Positions 10,123 to 22,079 of a stretch of 64,000 bases of DNA are shown one piece after another. Each line of letters begins with the position of its first letter. The stretch's first letter is position 1. The translations under genes were made by a program, and so were the position numbers. Location: NCBI RefSeq assembly GCF_038235435.1, contig NZ_CP151275.1, positions 2,604,001 through 2,668,000 on the forward strand, written 5' to 3'. Origin of the DNA: Niveibacterium sp. SC-1 (GTDB lineage: Bacteria > Pseudomonadota > Gammaproteobacteria > Burkholderiales > Rhodocyclaceae). The notes beneath the pieces are model-generated. The model saw only the letters and a program-made list of their open reading frames with translations, searched no databases and had not been told where the DNA came from.

Positions 10123-11699
10123 TGTTTGATGTCGCCCGACCGCCCTCCCTCGCCACCGAGCCCGCGCATCCGCTGCGGCTGGGCCAGAGGCTGTTCGCCC
10201 TGGGAGGCATCCTGCTGCTTGGCGCCTGTTCGCTCACGCATAGCAAGCCGCTGACCCAGGAGGAGAACCAGCAGCGGCTGGCCGCCGACCAGATCGCGAT
10301 GTACGACAGCCAGGAGCCGGTGAGCGGACCGATCTCCTTCTACGAAGCCGCCGCGCGCGCGCTCAAATACAACCTGGATTATCGGCTCAAGCTGATGGAA
10401 AAGGCGCTGGCCGCCAACCTGTGGGACGTCTCCACGCACGAGATGTTGCCGCGCATCGTCGGCACCGCGGGCTATCGCTCGCGCAGCAACGATTCGGGCG
10501 GAACCTCGATCGGCATCGAGGATCGCCAGGTCAGCCTGCGCCCCTCCACCTCGGAAGAGCGCTACCGCCAGATCGACAGCCTGGGCACCAGCTGGACCCT
10601 GCTCGACTTTGGCGTGGCCTATTTCCGTACCCAGCAGAAGTCCGACCAGATCTACATGGCCGAGGAACGCCGCCGGCGCGTTGCCCAGAACGTCCTGCAG
10701 GACGTGCGCAACGCCTATTGGCGGGCCCTGGGTGCGCAGCGCCTCAAGGCCGACGTCGACCAGTTGCTGGTGCGCACGCAAAAGGCCCTGGACGCCGCAC
10801 AGGAGGCCGAAGAGCGAGGTCTGCTCCCGCGCCAGGAGGTGCTGTCCTACCAGCGCGCACTGCTCGACGCGATCTCGCTTCTCACCGTACGCCGCCAGGA
10901 CCTGGAGTTTGCCCAGGCGGAACTGCGGGCGCTCATGTCCTTGCCGGCGAATGCGCCCATGATCCTGATCGACGGGCCGGAACCCGCGCTGCCCAAGCTC
11001 GTCTCCAACATGAACGTGCTGGAACAGCTCTCGCTGACCCAGCGGCCGGAGATCATGGAGGAGTGGTACCGCAAGCGGGTGAACCAGGCCGACATCGAGA
11101 TCGCGAAGTCCCAGCTCTGGCCGAACATGGGGCTGGACTGGAGCCTGCAGTACGACTCCAACCAGTACCTCTACAACAACACCTGGACGCAGTTCGGCGC
11201 CTTCATGTCGGTGAACCTGCTCAAGCTCCTGCAGTACCCCGCCCTGGACCGCAGCCAGGAATCTCAGGGCAAGACCGACGACACCCGGCGGATCGCGCTG
11301 TCCATGGCCATCCTCACGCAGGTGCGGCTCGGGGTGCTGCGCTATCGCCTCGCCTGCGACGAGCTGGCCTTCGTCGACCGCAGCCTCAAGGTCGACCAGA
11401 AGCTGCTCGGCTACGCCCAGGCCGCGCGCAAGACCACGATCGGCTCCGAACTGGAAGTGATCCGTGCCGAAGGCCGCTACCTCCTGTCGCGCTACCAGCG
11501 CGAGGCGGCCTATTCGGACGCACAGGCTGCCTGGGGCCGGCTCTACAACTCGGTCGGCCTCGACGTGCTGCCCGAGACCCTGGCCAAGGACGATATCGCC
11601 ACCCTCGCCGCGGCGATCGAAAAGACCTTGGCCGAACAGGAACAACGCGGCATCGAGACTGGCATCACCACTGGAGAACCCGCGATTGCGATGCACTAG
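10119..11699 (+). CDS. TolC-family outer-membrane efflux/secretion protein, probable lipoprotein
   Basis: 526 residues. The N-terminus has a hydrophobic stretch ending in a lipobox-like LLLGAC (Cys 37), so the mature protein may be lipidated. The body shows the two helix-rich repeats expected of TolC-type channels: long heptad-like segments such as QNVLQDVRNAYWRALGAQRL and a second half with beta-strand-like DWSLQYDSNQYLYNNTW. The start overlaps the stop of the giant protein gene by four bases, and its own 3' end overlaps the next adaptor gene. Its likely role is the outer-membrane exit duct for the neighbouring adaptors. The n-region before the hydrophobic core is long (about 20 residues), so an internal start cannot be excluded. 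Confidence 0.85.
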   Translation: MMFDVARPPSLATEPAHPLRLGQRLFALGGILLLGACSLTHSKPLTQEENQQRLAADQIAMYDSQEPVSGPISFYEAAARALKYNLDYRLKLMEKALAANLWDVSTHEMLPRIVGTAGYRSRSNDSGGTSIGIEDRQVSLRPSTSEERYRQIDSLGTSWTLLDFGVAYFRTQQKSDQIYMAEERRRRVAQNVLQDVRNAYWRALGAQRLKADVDQLLVRTQKALDAAQEAEERGLLPRQEVLSYQRALLDAISLLTVRRQDLEFAQAELRALMSLPANAPMILIDGPEPALPKLVSNMNVLEQLSLTQRPEIMEEWYRKRVNQADIEIAKSQLWPNMGLDWSLQYDSNQYLYNNTWTQFGAFMSVNLLKLLQYPALDRSQESQGKTDDTRRIALSMAILTQVRLGVLRYRLACDELAFVDRSLKVDQKLLGYAQAARKTTIGSELEVIRAEGRYLLSRYQREAAYSDAQAAWGRLYNSVGLDVLPETLAKDDIATLAAAIEKTLAEQEQRGIETGITTGEPAIAMH

Positions 11700-12459
11700 T
11701 TCCCGACTGCAGAGGATCGCGCTGATCCTCGCCCTTGCCCCTTCGGCGCTATGCGCCGCCGCCGCGGGGACGACGCCCGCCACCCAGCTCGCCGAACCCG
11801 ACGCCATCCGCGTATTGCTGGCGCCTGAACTCGAGACCACCTTGTCGGCGCAGATGAACGGCACGCTGAGCAACGTCGACATCCGGCTGGGCCAGAGCGT
11901 GGGCAAGGGGGCCACGCTCGCGCGCATGAACTGTGGCGAAGTCCAGGCGCGCGCCAAGGTCGCAGGCGCCGAACTCAACATGGCCAAGCAGAACCTGGAA
12001 GCCAAGCGCAGTCTTCGCCAGCTCGACGCCGCGGGCGACATCGAGGTGCTCGCCGCGACCACCGAGGTCGAGAAGGCCGAGGGCACGCTTGCGCTCGCGA
12101 AGACGCAGCTCGGGTACTGCCAGATCATCGCGCCCTTCGGCGGGCGCGTGGCCAAGGTCTACGTGAAGCCCTACCAGACCCTGTCCGCCGGCGCGCCGAT
12201 GTTCGATCTCGTGAGCAGCGGGCCGCTCAAGGTGCGTCTCAACGTGCCCTCCACCCAGCTGCGCTACCTCAAGCTGGGCCAGTCCTTCGACATCACCATC
12301 CTCGAGACCGGTAAGACCTACCCGGCGCGCGTGAGCACCATCAATGCGCGGGTCGATGCGGTGGCGCAGACGGTGGAGCTGGAAGGCCGTCTCGTGGCGG
12401 AGCATCCGGAGCTGGTGGCGGGCATGAGCGGCATCGCGCATCTGCCCAAGCCGCAGTGA
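11686..12459 (+). CDS. Periplasmic adaptor protein, HlyD/RND membrane-fusion type
   Basis: 257 residues from a TTG at 11686. I chose this start because a GGAG lies about ten bases upstream, and the resulting N-terminus is a good signal peptide (hydrophobic IALILALAPSALCAAAA). No ATG exists between the last stop-compatible region and the mature domain. The body has the lipoyl/barrel-sandwich halves around a short coiled coil: AQMNGTLSNVDIRLGQSVGK on one side and GYCQIIAPFGGRVAKVYVKP on the other, followed by a beta-barrel domain. It overlaps the TolC-type gene by 14 bases and lies 10 bases before the next gene. It probably bridges an inner-membrane component to the TolC-type duct. Confidence 0.8.
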   Translation: MRCTSSRLQRIALILALAPSALCAAAAGTTPATQLAEPDAIRVLLAPELETTLSAQMNGTLSNVDIRLGQSVGKGATLARMNCGEVQARAKVAGAELNMAKQNLEAKRSLRQLDAAGDIEVLAATTEVEKAEGTLALAKTQLGYCQIIAPFGGRVAKVYVKPYQTLSAGAPMFDLVSSGPLKVRLNVPSTQLRYLKLGQSFDITILETGKTYPARVSTINARVDAVAQTVELEGRLVAEHPELVAGMSGIAHLPKPQ

Positions 12460-12469
12460 ACGATCGCCG

Positions 12470-13807
12470 ATGAACGACCGCCTGACCCATCCGCAACTGC
12501 TCATGAGCCTGGTCGCCCTGCGCGACCGGGCGCTGGAGGCGGACAGCCTGCAGGCGCTCACGTTCAGCATTGCAAACGACCTCTATCCCCTGCTGCCCTA
12601 CCACCACGCACTGGTACTCGCGCAGCGCGGCAACCGGGTCGTGTTGCAGAACATCTCCGGCCTCGCCCGCCCCACCGAGGACAGCCCCTATCTTGTCTGG
12701 CTGTCGCGTCTCGGCCCCTGGCTCAAGCAGGTCCTGCCCGATGCGCAGCCCCGCTGGCTCCCGCGTGACGAACTGAATCTTCCGCCCGAGATTGCCGACG
12801 GCTGGCAGACCTGGTGGCCGACCGGCGTGTGGGCGATTCCGCTGCACGACGCGGACGGGCGTCGCCTGGGCGTCGCGCTCTTCCTGCTCGATGCTGCACC
12901 TGCCCAGGGTCTGGACGCCCTGCTGGCCGGCCTCTGGCATACCTGGGCCTACTGCTGGACTTCGCTCGCACGACGCAGCCGGCCGTTGCGCCTGCCGCGA
13001 CCGCGCGTGTTGCTCATGGGAGCCGCGTTGCTGCTCGCGCTCCTGCTGGTGCCGGTGCGACAGACCGTGCTGGCGCCGGCCGAACTCGTCTCGCGCCAGA
13101 CCCAGGTCATCAGCGCACCGATCGATGGCGTCATCGCGCAGTTCGCGGTCAAGCCCAACCAACGCGTCACTGCGGGTACGCCGCTGTTCTCCTTCGACGA
13201 GACCTCCCTGCGCAGCCGCATCGAAGTCCTCGCCCGCCAGGTCGCGGTGGCCGATGCAGAGCTGCAGACGGCGAGCCAGCGTGCTTTCGACAATCCGCAG
13301 AGCAAGAACGAGCTGGCGATGCTCACCAGCGTCGCGCAGCAGCGGCGTGCCGAGCTTGCGGCCATACAGGCGCAGCTCGAACGCAGCCGGGTGCTCGCCC
13401 CCAAGGACGGTGTTGCCGTCTTCGTGGATCCGGACGAATGGATCGGACGCCCGGTGGTCACCGGCGAGCGCATCCTTCAGCTCGCCGACCCCGAACAGCC
13501 CGCGATGCAGATCCACTTGGCCGTGGCGGACGCCATCAACCTGGAGCCGGGGGGCGAAGTCGTGCTCTACCTCAGCACCTTCCCGCTCACGCCGCTGCAT
13601 GGGCGCATCCTGCAGACCAGCTATCAGGCCAAGCCCGGCGACGACAACGTCATGGCCTATCGCCTGATGGCCAGCGTGGAAGGTCGTCCCGAGCATGCCC
13701 GCTTGGGCCTGCACGGCACCGCGAAGCTCTATGGCGCCCGCGTGAGCCTGGGCTACTACCTGCTCCGTCGACCGCTCGCCGCCGTGCGGGCCTGGACCGG
13801 ATTCTGA
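12470..13807 (+). CDS. Membrane-anchored HlyD-type adaptor with GAF-like cytoplasmic N-terminal domain
   Basis: 445 residues. Residues about 1-170 look like a GAF-type fold: helix, then LPYHHALVLAQRGNRVVLQN, and later GVWAIPLHDADGRRLGVALF. One transmembrane helix follows near residues 182-200 (VLLMGAALLLALLLVPV), then an HlyD-like periplasmic part: biotinyl/lipoyl half ISAPIDGVIAQFAVKPNQRV, a coiled coil, and VLAPKDGVAVFVDPDEWIG. Such an N-terminal extension is not typical of HlyD or MacA. The gene ends two bases before the next start. It may sense a cytoplasmic signal and gate export; this is inference from domain order. Confidence 0.75.
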   Translation: MNDRLTHPQLLMSLVALRDRALEADSLQALTFSIANDLYPLLPYHHALVLAQRGNRVVLQNISGLARPTEDSPYLVWLSRLGPWLKQVLPDAQPRWLPRDELNLPPEIADGWQTWWPTGVWAIPLHDADGRRLGVALFLLDAAPAQGLDALLAGLWHTWAYCWTSLARRSRPLRLPRPRVLLMGAALLLALLLVPVRQTVLAPAELVSRQTQVISAPIDGVIAQFAVKPNQRVTAGTPLFSFDETSLRSRIEVLARQVAVADAELQTASQRAFDNPQSKNELAMLTSVAQQRRAELAAIQAQLERSRVLAPKDGVAVFVDPDEWIGRPVVTGERILQLADPEQPAMQIHLAVADAINLEPGGEVVLYLSTFPLTPLHGRILQTSYQAKPGDDNVMAYRLMASVEGRPEHARLGLHGTAKLYGARVSLGYYLLRRPLAAVRAWTGF

Positions 13808-13809
13808 GC

Positions 13810-15897
13810 GTGGACACCGCCGCCCTGCCCCCCTTGCGGGAAGACCTGCGGCTCTCGGAAGGCGCGGCGGGTGCCAACGGCGAACCGGTCTGGATGATCC
13901 AGGACGTGGTGCTCAACCGCTTCTACCGCATCGGTTGGCTGGAGTTCGAGTTCCTTGCCCGCTGGGCGCGTCCCGCGCAGGACATCTGCGAAGAAATCGC
14001 CCGCGACACGCCCTTGCGACCCGAGCCGGCCCAGCTGGCGGATTTCGTCCGCTTCCTCAGCCAGCATCAGTTGTTGCGCGCTTCGCAGGAAACTCTCGCC
14101 CGTCTGCGCGCGGGCAAGGAGGGCCCGGGCTGGCTGAACTGGCGCTGGTGGCTGCACCACTACCTCTTCTTCCGGATCCCGCTGGTCCGTCCGCAGGCGC
14201 ATCTGCAGTCGCTCGCGCAGGCGCTGCGTTTCGTCTTCACGCCCTGGTTCGCGGCTGCGATCGCCGCGGCCAGCCTGCTTGGCATCGTGCTCGTCGCGAA
14301 GGAGTGGGACACCTTCACCAGCGCCGTGGTCGAGTCTTTCTCGGTGGACGGCTTGCTCAGCTTCGCCGCCGCCATCGCGATCGCCAAGACCCTGCATGAA
14401 CTCGCCCATGCGCTGGTCGCCACGCGCTACGGGCTGCGTGTGGCCCACATGGGCGTGGCCTTCGTGGTGATGTGGCCAATGCTCTACACCGACACCGGCG
14501 AGACCTGGAAGCTGCGCAGTGCCCGCCAGCGCCTGGCGGTGGCCTCGGCCGGCATCCTCTGCGAACTCTCGATCGCCGGGCTGTCGACCCTGGGCTGGGC
14601 CCTGGCCGAACCGGGCCCCCTGCGCAACGGGCTGCTCTACCTCGCCACCACGAGCTGGGTGCTGTCGCTCGCCCTGAACGCCAGCCCCTTCATGCGCTTC
14701 GACGGGTACTTCATCCTCTCGGACCTGCTCGATTTCCCCAACCTGCATGAACGCGCCGGCGCAATGGCGAAGGCCTTCCTGCACCGCACGCTGCTGGGCC
14801 TGCCGGAAGACTGGCCGGAGCCTCTGCCGGCTGCACAACGCCGCCTCCTGATCGGCTTCGCCTTCACCACCTGGCTCTACCGGCTGGTGCTCTTCCTCGG
14901 CATCGCGGTGACGGTGTATCTCTTCTTCTTCAAGCTGCTCGGCATCTTCCTCTTCATGGTGGAGATCAGCTGGTTCATCGCCCTGCCCGTCCTGCGGGAG
15001 CTGCGCTACTGGTGGGCGCATCGGCAGGGCGTGCCGACGCGACGACGCCTCTACGCCGCCGCGCTCGGCATTCTCCTGCTCCTCTTGCTTGCCATTCCCT
15101 GGCGCACCCAGGTACATGCGGTGGGCGTCGCGCGCTCCGAGCATCAGCTCAAGGTCTTCGCGCCTTTCGCGGCCCGCCTTCAGCAAGTTCAGGCCGACGG
15201 CGAGGTGAAGGCCGGCAGCATCCTGGTCACGCTGGATCAGCCCGATCTCGTCTTGCGCGAAGCCGGCAGCGAGGCCGGTCGCAAGGGATACGCCGCCACC
15301 CTCGCCGGGCTGCTGGCAAACGCCACCGGGCTGGAGGTGGAAGCCGCCACCCGCGAGCGCCTGGAAGTGCAACGCGAGGAAACCCGCGCGACCCGCCTGG
15401 AGATCGCGAGGCTCAAACTCATCGCGCCCTTCGACGGCGTGTGGCGCGACGTGGATCCGGCCTGGCAGGCCGGCCAATGGATCGCCAACCGCGAATCCAT
15501 CGGCGTGCTGCTCGATCCTTCGCGCTGGCAGATCGATGCCTATGTGCCCCAGCGCGATCTCGAACGCCTGCAGGTCGGCAGCCGTGCGCGCTTCTATGCC
15601 GACGGCGACGCGCATCCGCAGGAAGGCACCATCGTCGAGATCGGCCGCACGCGGGTGAAGCAGCTGCCCCATCCGATGCTCGCCTCGCGCTACAAGGGTC
15701 CGCTCACCAGCAGCCCCGACGGCCGTGAACTGCCGCCCGGCTCTCCGGTATTCCATGTGCTGGTGCAGCTCGACCAGCCACCAGCCGACCTGCGGGAGAC
15801 CCGAGGCCAACTTCAGATCGAGGGCCAGCGCCACAGCATCGTCGCCCAGCTTGCAACCGACCTGGGTGCTGCCTTGCTGCGCGAAAGCGGGTTCTAG
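13810..15897 (+). CDS. PqqD-like domain / M50 site-2-protease-like membrane protein / HlyD-like adaptor fusion
   Basis: 695 residues from a GTG two bases after the upstream stop. Residues ~15-95 resemble a PqqD-type winged-helix peptide-binding domain (VVLNRFYRIGWLEFEFL, then a helical region ending FLSQHQLLRA). A multi-pass membrane core follows, with an M50 zinc site HELAH (His196, Glu197, His200) and a downstream DGYFILSDLLDFPN segment whose Asp298 is the expected third ligand. A final transmembrane helix (about 415-432) leads to a periplasmic lipoyl/barrel-sandwich part (FAPFAARLQQVQADGEVKAG and KLIAPFDGVWRDV). All protease ligands are present, so it may be catalytically active. The architecture recalls peptide zinc-metalloprotease/HlyD fusions near exported peptides or adhesins. 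Substrate and role here are unknown. Confidence 0.8.
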   Translation: MDTAALPPLREDLRLSEGAAGANGEPVWMIQDVVLNRFYRIGWLEFEFLARWARPAQDICEEIARDTPLRPEPAQLADFVRFLSQHQLLRASQETLARLRAGKEGPGWLNWRWWLHHYLFFRIPLVRPQAHLQSLAQALRFVFTPWFAAAIAAASLLGIVLVAKEWDTFTSAVVESFSVDGLLSFAAAIAIAKTLHELAHALVATRYGLRVAHMGVAFVVMWPMLYTDTGETWKLRSARQRLAVASAGILCELSIAGLSTLGWALAEPGPLRNGLLYLATTSWVLSLALNASPFMRFDGYFILSDLLDFPNLHERAGAMAKAFLHRTLLGLPEDWPEPLPAAQRRLLIGFAFTTWLYRLVLFLGIAVTVYLFFFKLLGIFLFMVEISWFIALPVLRELRYWWAHRQGVPTRRRLYAAALGILLLLLLAIPWRTQVHAVGVARSEHQLKVFAPFAARLQQVQADGEVKAGSILVTLDQPDLVLREAGSEAGRKGYAATLAGLLANATGLEVEAATRERLEVQREETRATRLEIARLKLIAPFDGVWRDVDPAWQAGQWIANRESIGVLLDPSRWQIDAYVPQRDLERLQVGSRARFYADGDAHPQEGTIVEIGRTRVKQLPHPMLASRYKGPLTSSPDGRELPPGSPVFHVLVQLDQPPADLRETRGQLQIEGQRHSIVAQLATDLGAALLRESGF

Positions 15898-15951
15898 GGC
15901 ACACACCTGTGCCACTCGCTGGCCCGGTCGCCGGAAAGCCCCCTTTCGGGC

Positions 15952-15983
15952 GTCCGACCTCTTGCCCTTTCGGGCAGTCGGAC
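15952..15983 (+). terminator. Hairpin after the export operon
   Basis: Arms GTCCGAC and GTCGGAC pair perfectly and enclose a second GCCC/GGGC stem with a TTTC loop. It lies 55 bases after the last stop of the export operon. There is no clear T-run, so this is a probable rather than certain terminator. Nothing else is recognised between 15984 and 16175 apart from the GGAG ribosome-binding site of the next gene. Confidence 0.5.
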
Positions 15984-16175
15984 TTGCACCTTCGTACATT
16001 GTTCGCGCCGTGCGCAGGCAGCAAGCTTCAAGGCGGTCTGCGTCGGCCTGAGCCGCGGCGAAGGCCGGCGGCGGGCCAACAAGGCAGCGTCCCAGGTGCC
16101 CACCAGCCTCGCCTCCATTGCTCCAGGCAGAGAACCCGAACTCGCGGGCCTGATACCCAACACACGGAGATCCCC

Positions 16176-18155
16176 ATGGCAAACATCCTCCTCCTGAATC
16201 GCATGGTGGTGGCCGGTCTGATCGGTGGCACCCTGCTTCCCGTGCAGGCGGCGGACGATGTCCGCAAGGACGCGACGCAGGCGACGCGGACGGCGAACGA
16301 TGCGCTGCTCAAACAACTTCCCTTCTCGGACACCACGGACTTCTCCGACGCGCACAAGGGCTTCATCGAAGGCTTGCCCAAGGACCCAATCAAGGGCGCC
16401 TCCGGCAACGCGATCTGGAATCCGCAACAGTACGGCTTCATCAAGGAAGGCCAGCCGGCGCCTGCGACGGTCAATCCCAGCCTCTGGCGGCAATCGCAAC
16501 TGATCAACCTCAGCGGCCTCTTCCAGGTCACCGATGGCATCTACCAGGTGCGTAACCTCGATCTGTCGAACATGACGATCATCGAGGGCAAGGAAGGCGT
16601 CACGGTGGTGGACCCGCTGGTCTCGTCGGAGACGGCCAAGATCGGCATGGATCTGTACTACAAGAACCGCGGCAAGAAGCCGGTGATCGCGGTGATCTAT
16701 ACGCACAGCCACGTCGATCACTACGGTGGTGTGCGCGGCGTGATCGACGAGGCCGACGTCAAGGCCGGCAAGGTCAAGATCTACGCACCGGAGGGCTTCC
16801 TCGAAGCGGCGGTGGCCGAGAACGTGATGGCGGGCAACGCCATGAGCCGGCGCGCCAGCTACATGTACGGCAACCTGCTGCCGCCGGATGCCAAGGGCCA
16901 GGTGGGTGCGGGGCTGGGCACGACCACCTCGGCCGGCACCGTGACCCTGCTGGCACCGACCGACATCATCACCAAGACAGGCCAGAAGGAAGTCATCGAC
17001 GGCCTGACCTACGAGTTCCTCATGGCGCCGGGTTCGGAAGCGCCTTCCGAGATGCTGTGGTACATCGAGGAAAAGAAGGCGATGGAGGCCTCGGAAGACG
17101 CGACCCACACCCTGCACAACACCTATTCGCTGCGCGGCGCGAAGATCCGCGAGCCGCTGCCCTGGTCCAAGTACCTGAACCAGGCACTGACGATGTGGGG
17201 CGACAAGGTCGAGGTCATGTTCGCCCAGCACCACTGGCCCACCTGGGGCAACGACCAGGTCGGCAAGCTCCTCCGCTCGCAGCGCAATCTCTATCGCTAC
17301 ATCAACGACGAGACCCTGCGCCTGCTCAACCAGGGCTACACCCGCGACGAGATCGCCGAGATGTTCAAGCTGCCGGACGGGCTGGCGAATACCTGGGCCA
17401 ACCGCGGCTACTACGGCTCGGTCAGCCACGATGTGAAGGCCACCTACGTGCTCTACCTCGGCTGGTTCGACGGCAACCCGGCCACGCTGCATGAACTCAC
17501 GCCGGTCGATGCCGCGAAGAAGTATGTCGAGTTCATGGGCGGCGCCAACGCAGTACTGAGCAAGGCCAAGGCCTCCTACGCCAAGGGCGAATACCGCTGG
17601 GTCGCCCAGGTCGTGAAGCATGTGGTGTTTGCCGACCCGAACAACAAGGCCGCCCGCAACCTCGAAGCCGACGCGCTGGAGCAACTGGGCTACCAGGCCG
17701 AGTCGGGCCCCTGGCGCAACTTCTACCTCACCGGTGCCAAGGAACTGCGTGGCGGCGTGGCCAAACTGCCCACGCCGAATACGGCGAGCCCTGACACCGT
17801 GCGCGCGATGTCGCCGGAGCTCTTCTTCGACTTCCTGGCCGTGCGGCTCAACGGACCCAAGTCTGCGAAAGCCAAATCCGTCTTCAACGTCGACCTCGGT
17901 GATGGCGGCGGCAAGTACAAGCTCGAACTCGAGAACGGCGTCCTCAACCACACCGCCAATGCGGTCGCCAGCAACGCGGACGCCAGCATCACGCTCTCGC
18001 GCGACAGCCTCAACAAACTCATCCTCAAGGAGACCACGCTCAAACAGGCCGAGGCTTCCGGCGAGGTCAAGGTCGATGGCAATTCGGCCAAGCTCGACGA
18101 GTTCCTGAGCTACCTCGACAACTTCGAGTTCTGGTTCAACATCGTCACGCCCTGA
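16176..18155 (+). CDS. Alkyl/aryl-sulfatase of the metallo-beta-lactamase fold (SdsA1/BDS1 type), exported
   Basis: 659 residues from ATG with GGAG seven bases upstream. The N-terminus is a short signal peptide (VVAGLIGGTLLPVQAADD). The metallo-beta-lactamase motif THSHVDHYGG gives metal ligands His177, His179, Asp181 and His182; further features of this family are EMLWYIEEKKAMEASED and the long alpha-helical dimerisation region around LYLGWFDGNPATLHELTPVD. The C-terminal ~130 residues look like the SCP2-like lipid-binding domain typical of SdsA1. Length matches the family (about 650). The predicted reaction is hydrolysis of long-chain alkyl sulfates in the periplasm, releasing sulfate. It is probably monocistronic, between two hairpins. 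Confidence 0.9.
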   Translation: MANILLLNRMVVAGLIGGTLLPVQAADDVRKDATQATRTANDALLKQLPFSDTTDFSDAHKGFIEGLPKDPIKGASGNAIWNPQQYGFIKEGQPAPATVNPSLWRQSQLINLSGLFQVTDGIYQVRNLDLSNMTIIEGKEGVTVVDPLVSSETAKIGMDLYYKNRGKKPVIAVIYTHSHVDHYGGVRGVIDEADVKAGKVKIYAPEGFLEAAVAENVMAGNAMSRRASYMYGNLLPPDAKGQVGAGLGTTTSAGTVTLLAPTDIITKTGQKEVIDGLTYEFLMAPGSEAPSEMLWYIEEKKAMEASEDATHTLHNTYSLRGAKIREPLPWSKYLNQALTMWGDKVEVMFAQHHWPTWGNDQVGKLLRSQRNLYRYINDETLRLLNQGYTRDEIAEMFKLPDGLANTWANRGYYGSVSHDVKATYVLYLGWFDGNPATLHELTPVDAAKKYVEFMGGANAVLSKAKASYAKGEYRWVAQVVKHVVFADPNNKAARNLEADALEQLGYQAESGPWRNFYLTGAKELRGGVAKLPTPNTASPDTVRAMSPELFFDFLAVRLNGPKSAKAKSVFNVDLGDGGGKYKLELENGVLNHTANAVASNADASITLSRDSLNKLILKETTLKQAEASGEVKVDGNSAKLDEFLSYLDNFEFWFNIVTP

Positions 18156-18167
18156 TCGCAAGTCTGG

Positions 18168-18191
18168 TGGGCGCGGCCACGGCTGCGCCCA
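18168..18191 (+). terminator. GC-rich hairpin after the alkylsulfatase gene
   Basis: TGGGCGC and GCGCCCA pair around a short GC-rich loop that can add further pairs. It starts 13 bases after the stop. No T-tract follows. Confidence 0.5.
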
Positions 18192-20819
<2,628 letters not shown>

Positions 20820-20830
20820 GCGGCGGGACT

Positions 20831-20863
20831 GGGAGGTCGCGGCCCACTGGTTCGCGACCTCCC
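20831..20863. terminator. Perfect 11-bp hairpin between katG and the ABC operon
   Basis: GGGAGGTCGCG and CGCGACCTCCC form an uninterrupted 11-bp stem with an 11-base loop, 11 bases after the katG stop. Lying between convergent genes, it may stop transcription from both sides. It has no T-run. Confidence 0.6.
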
Positions 20864-20901
20864 GGTTCGCCACCTCTCAGCTCACCACCTCTTGGTTCGT
20901 G

Positions 20902-20944
20902 CCTGTCGTTTGCCGGACGCTCCGGCGTCCCGGTAAGCGACAGG
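20902..20944. terminator. Second, imperfect long hairpin in the convergent intergenic region
   Basis: CCTGTCG and CGACAGG outer arms continue through a bulged stem to GCGTCC-type inner pairs, giving roughly 18 paired bases. It lies 41 bases after the stop of the ABC ATPase gene on the minus strand, so it likely serves that operon. Confidence 0.5.
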
Positions 20945-20984
20945 CCGAGCGACACGGTCCGAAGCGTCGGATTATTGAAGCGGG

Positions 20985-22067
<1,083 letters not shown>

Positions 22068-22079
22068 GCCAGCGGCCTC

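Noticed and set aside
9858..12155. 765-codon antisense frame over the TolC-type and adaptor genes
   Set aside because: Sense frames carry signal peptides and family motifs; the antisense frame crosses three gene boundaries.
13756..18161. Long antisense frames across the M50-HlyD and alkylsulfatase genes
   Set aside because: Both sense genes show catalytic motifs. The antisense products are low-complexity mirror translations.
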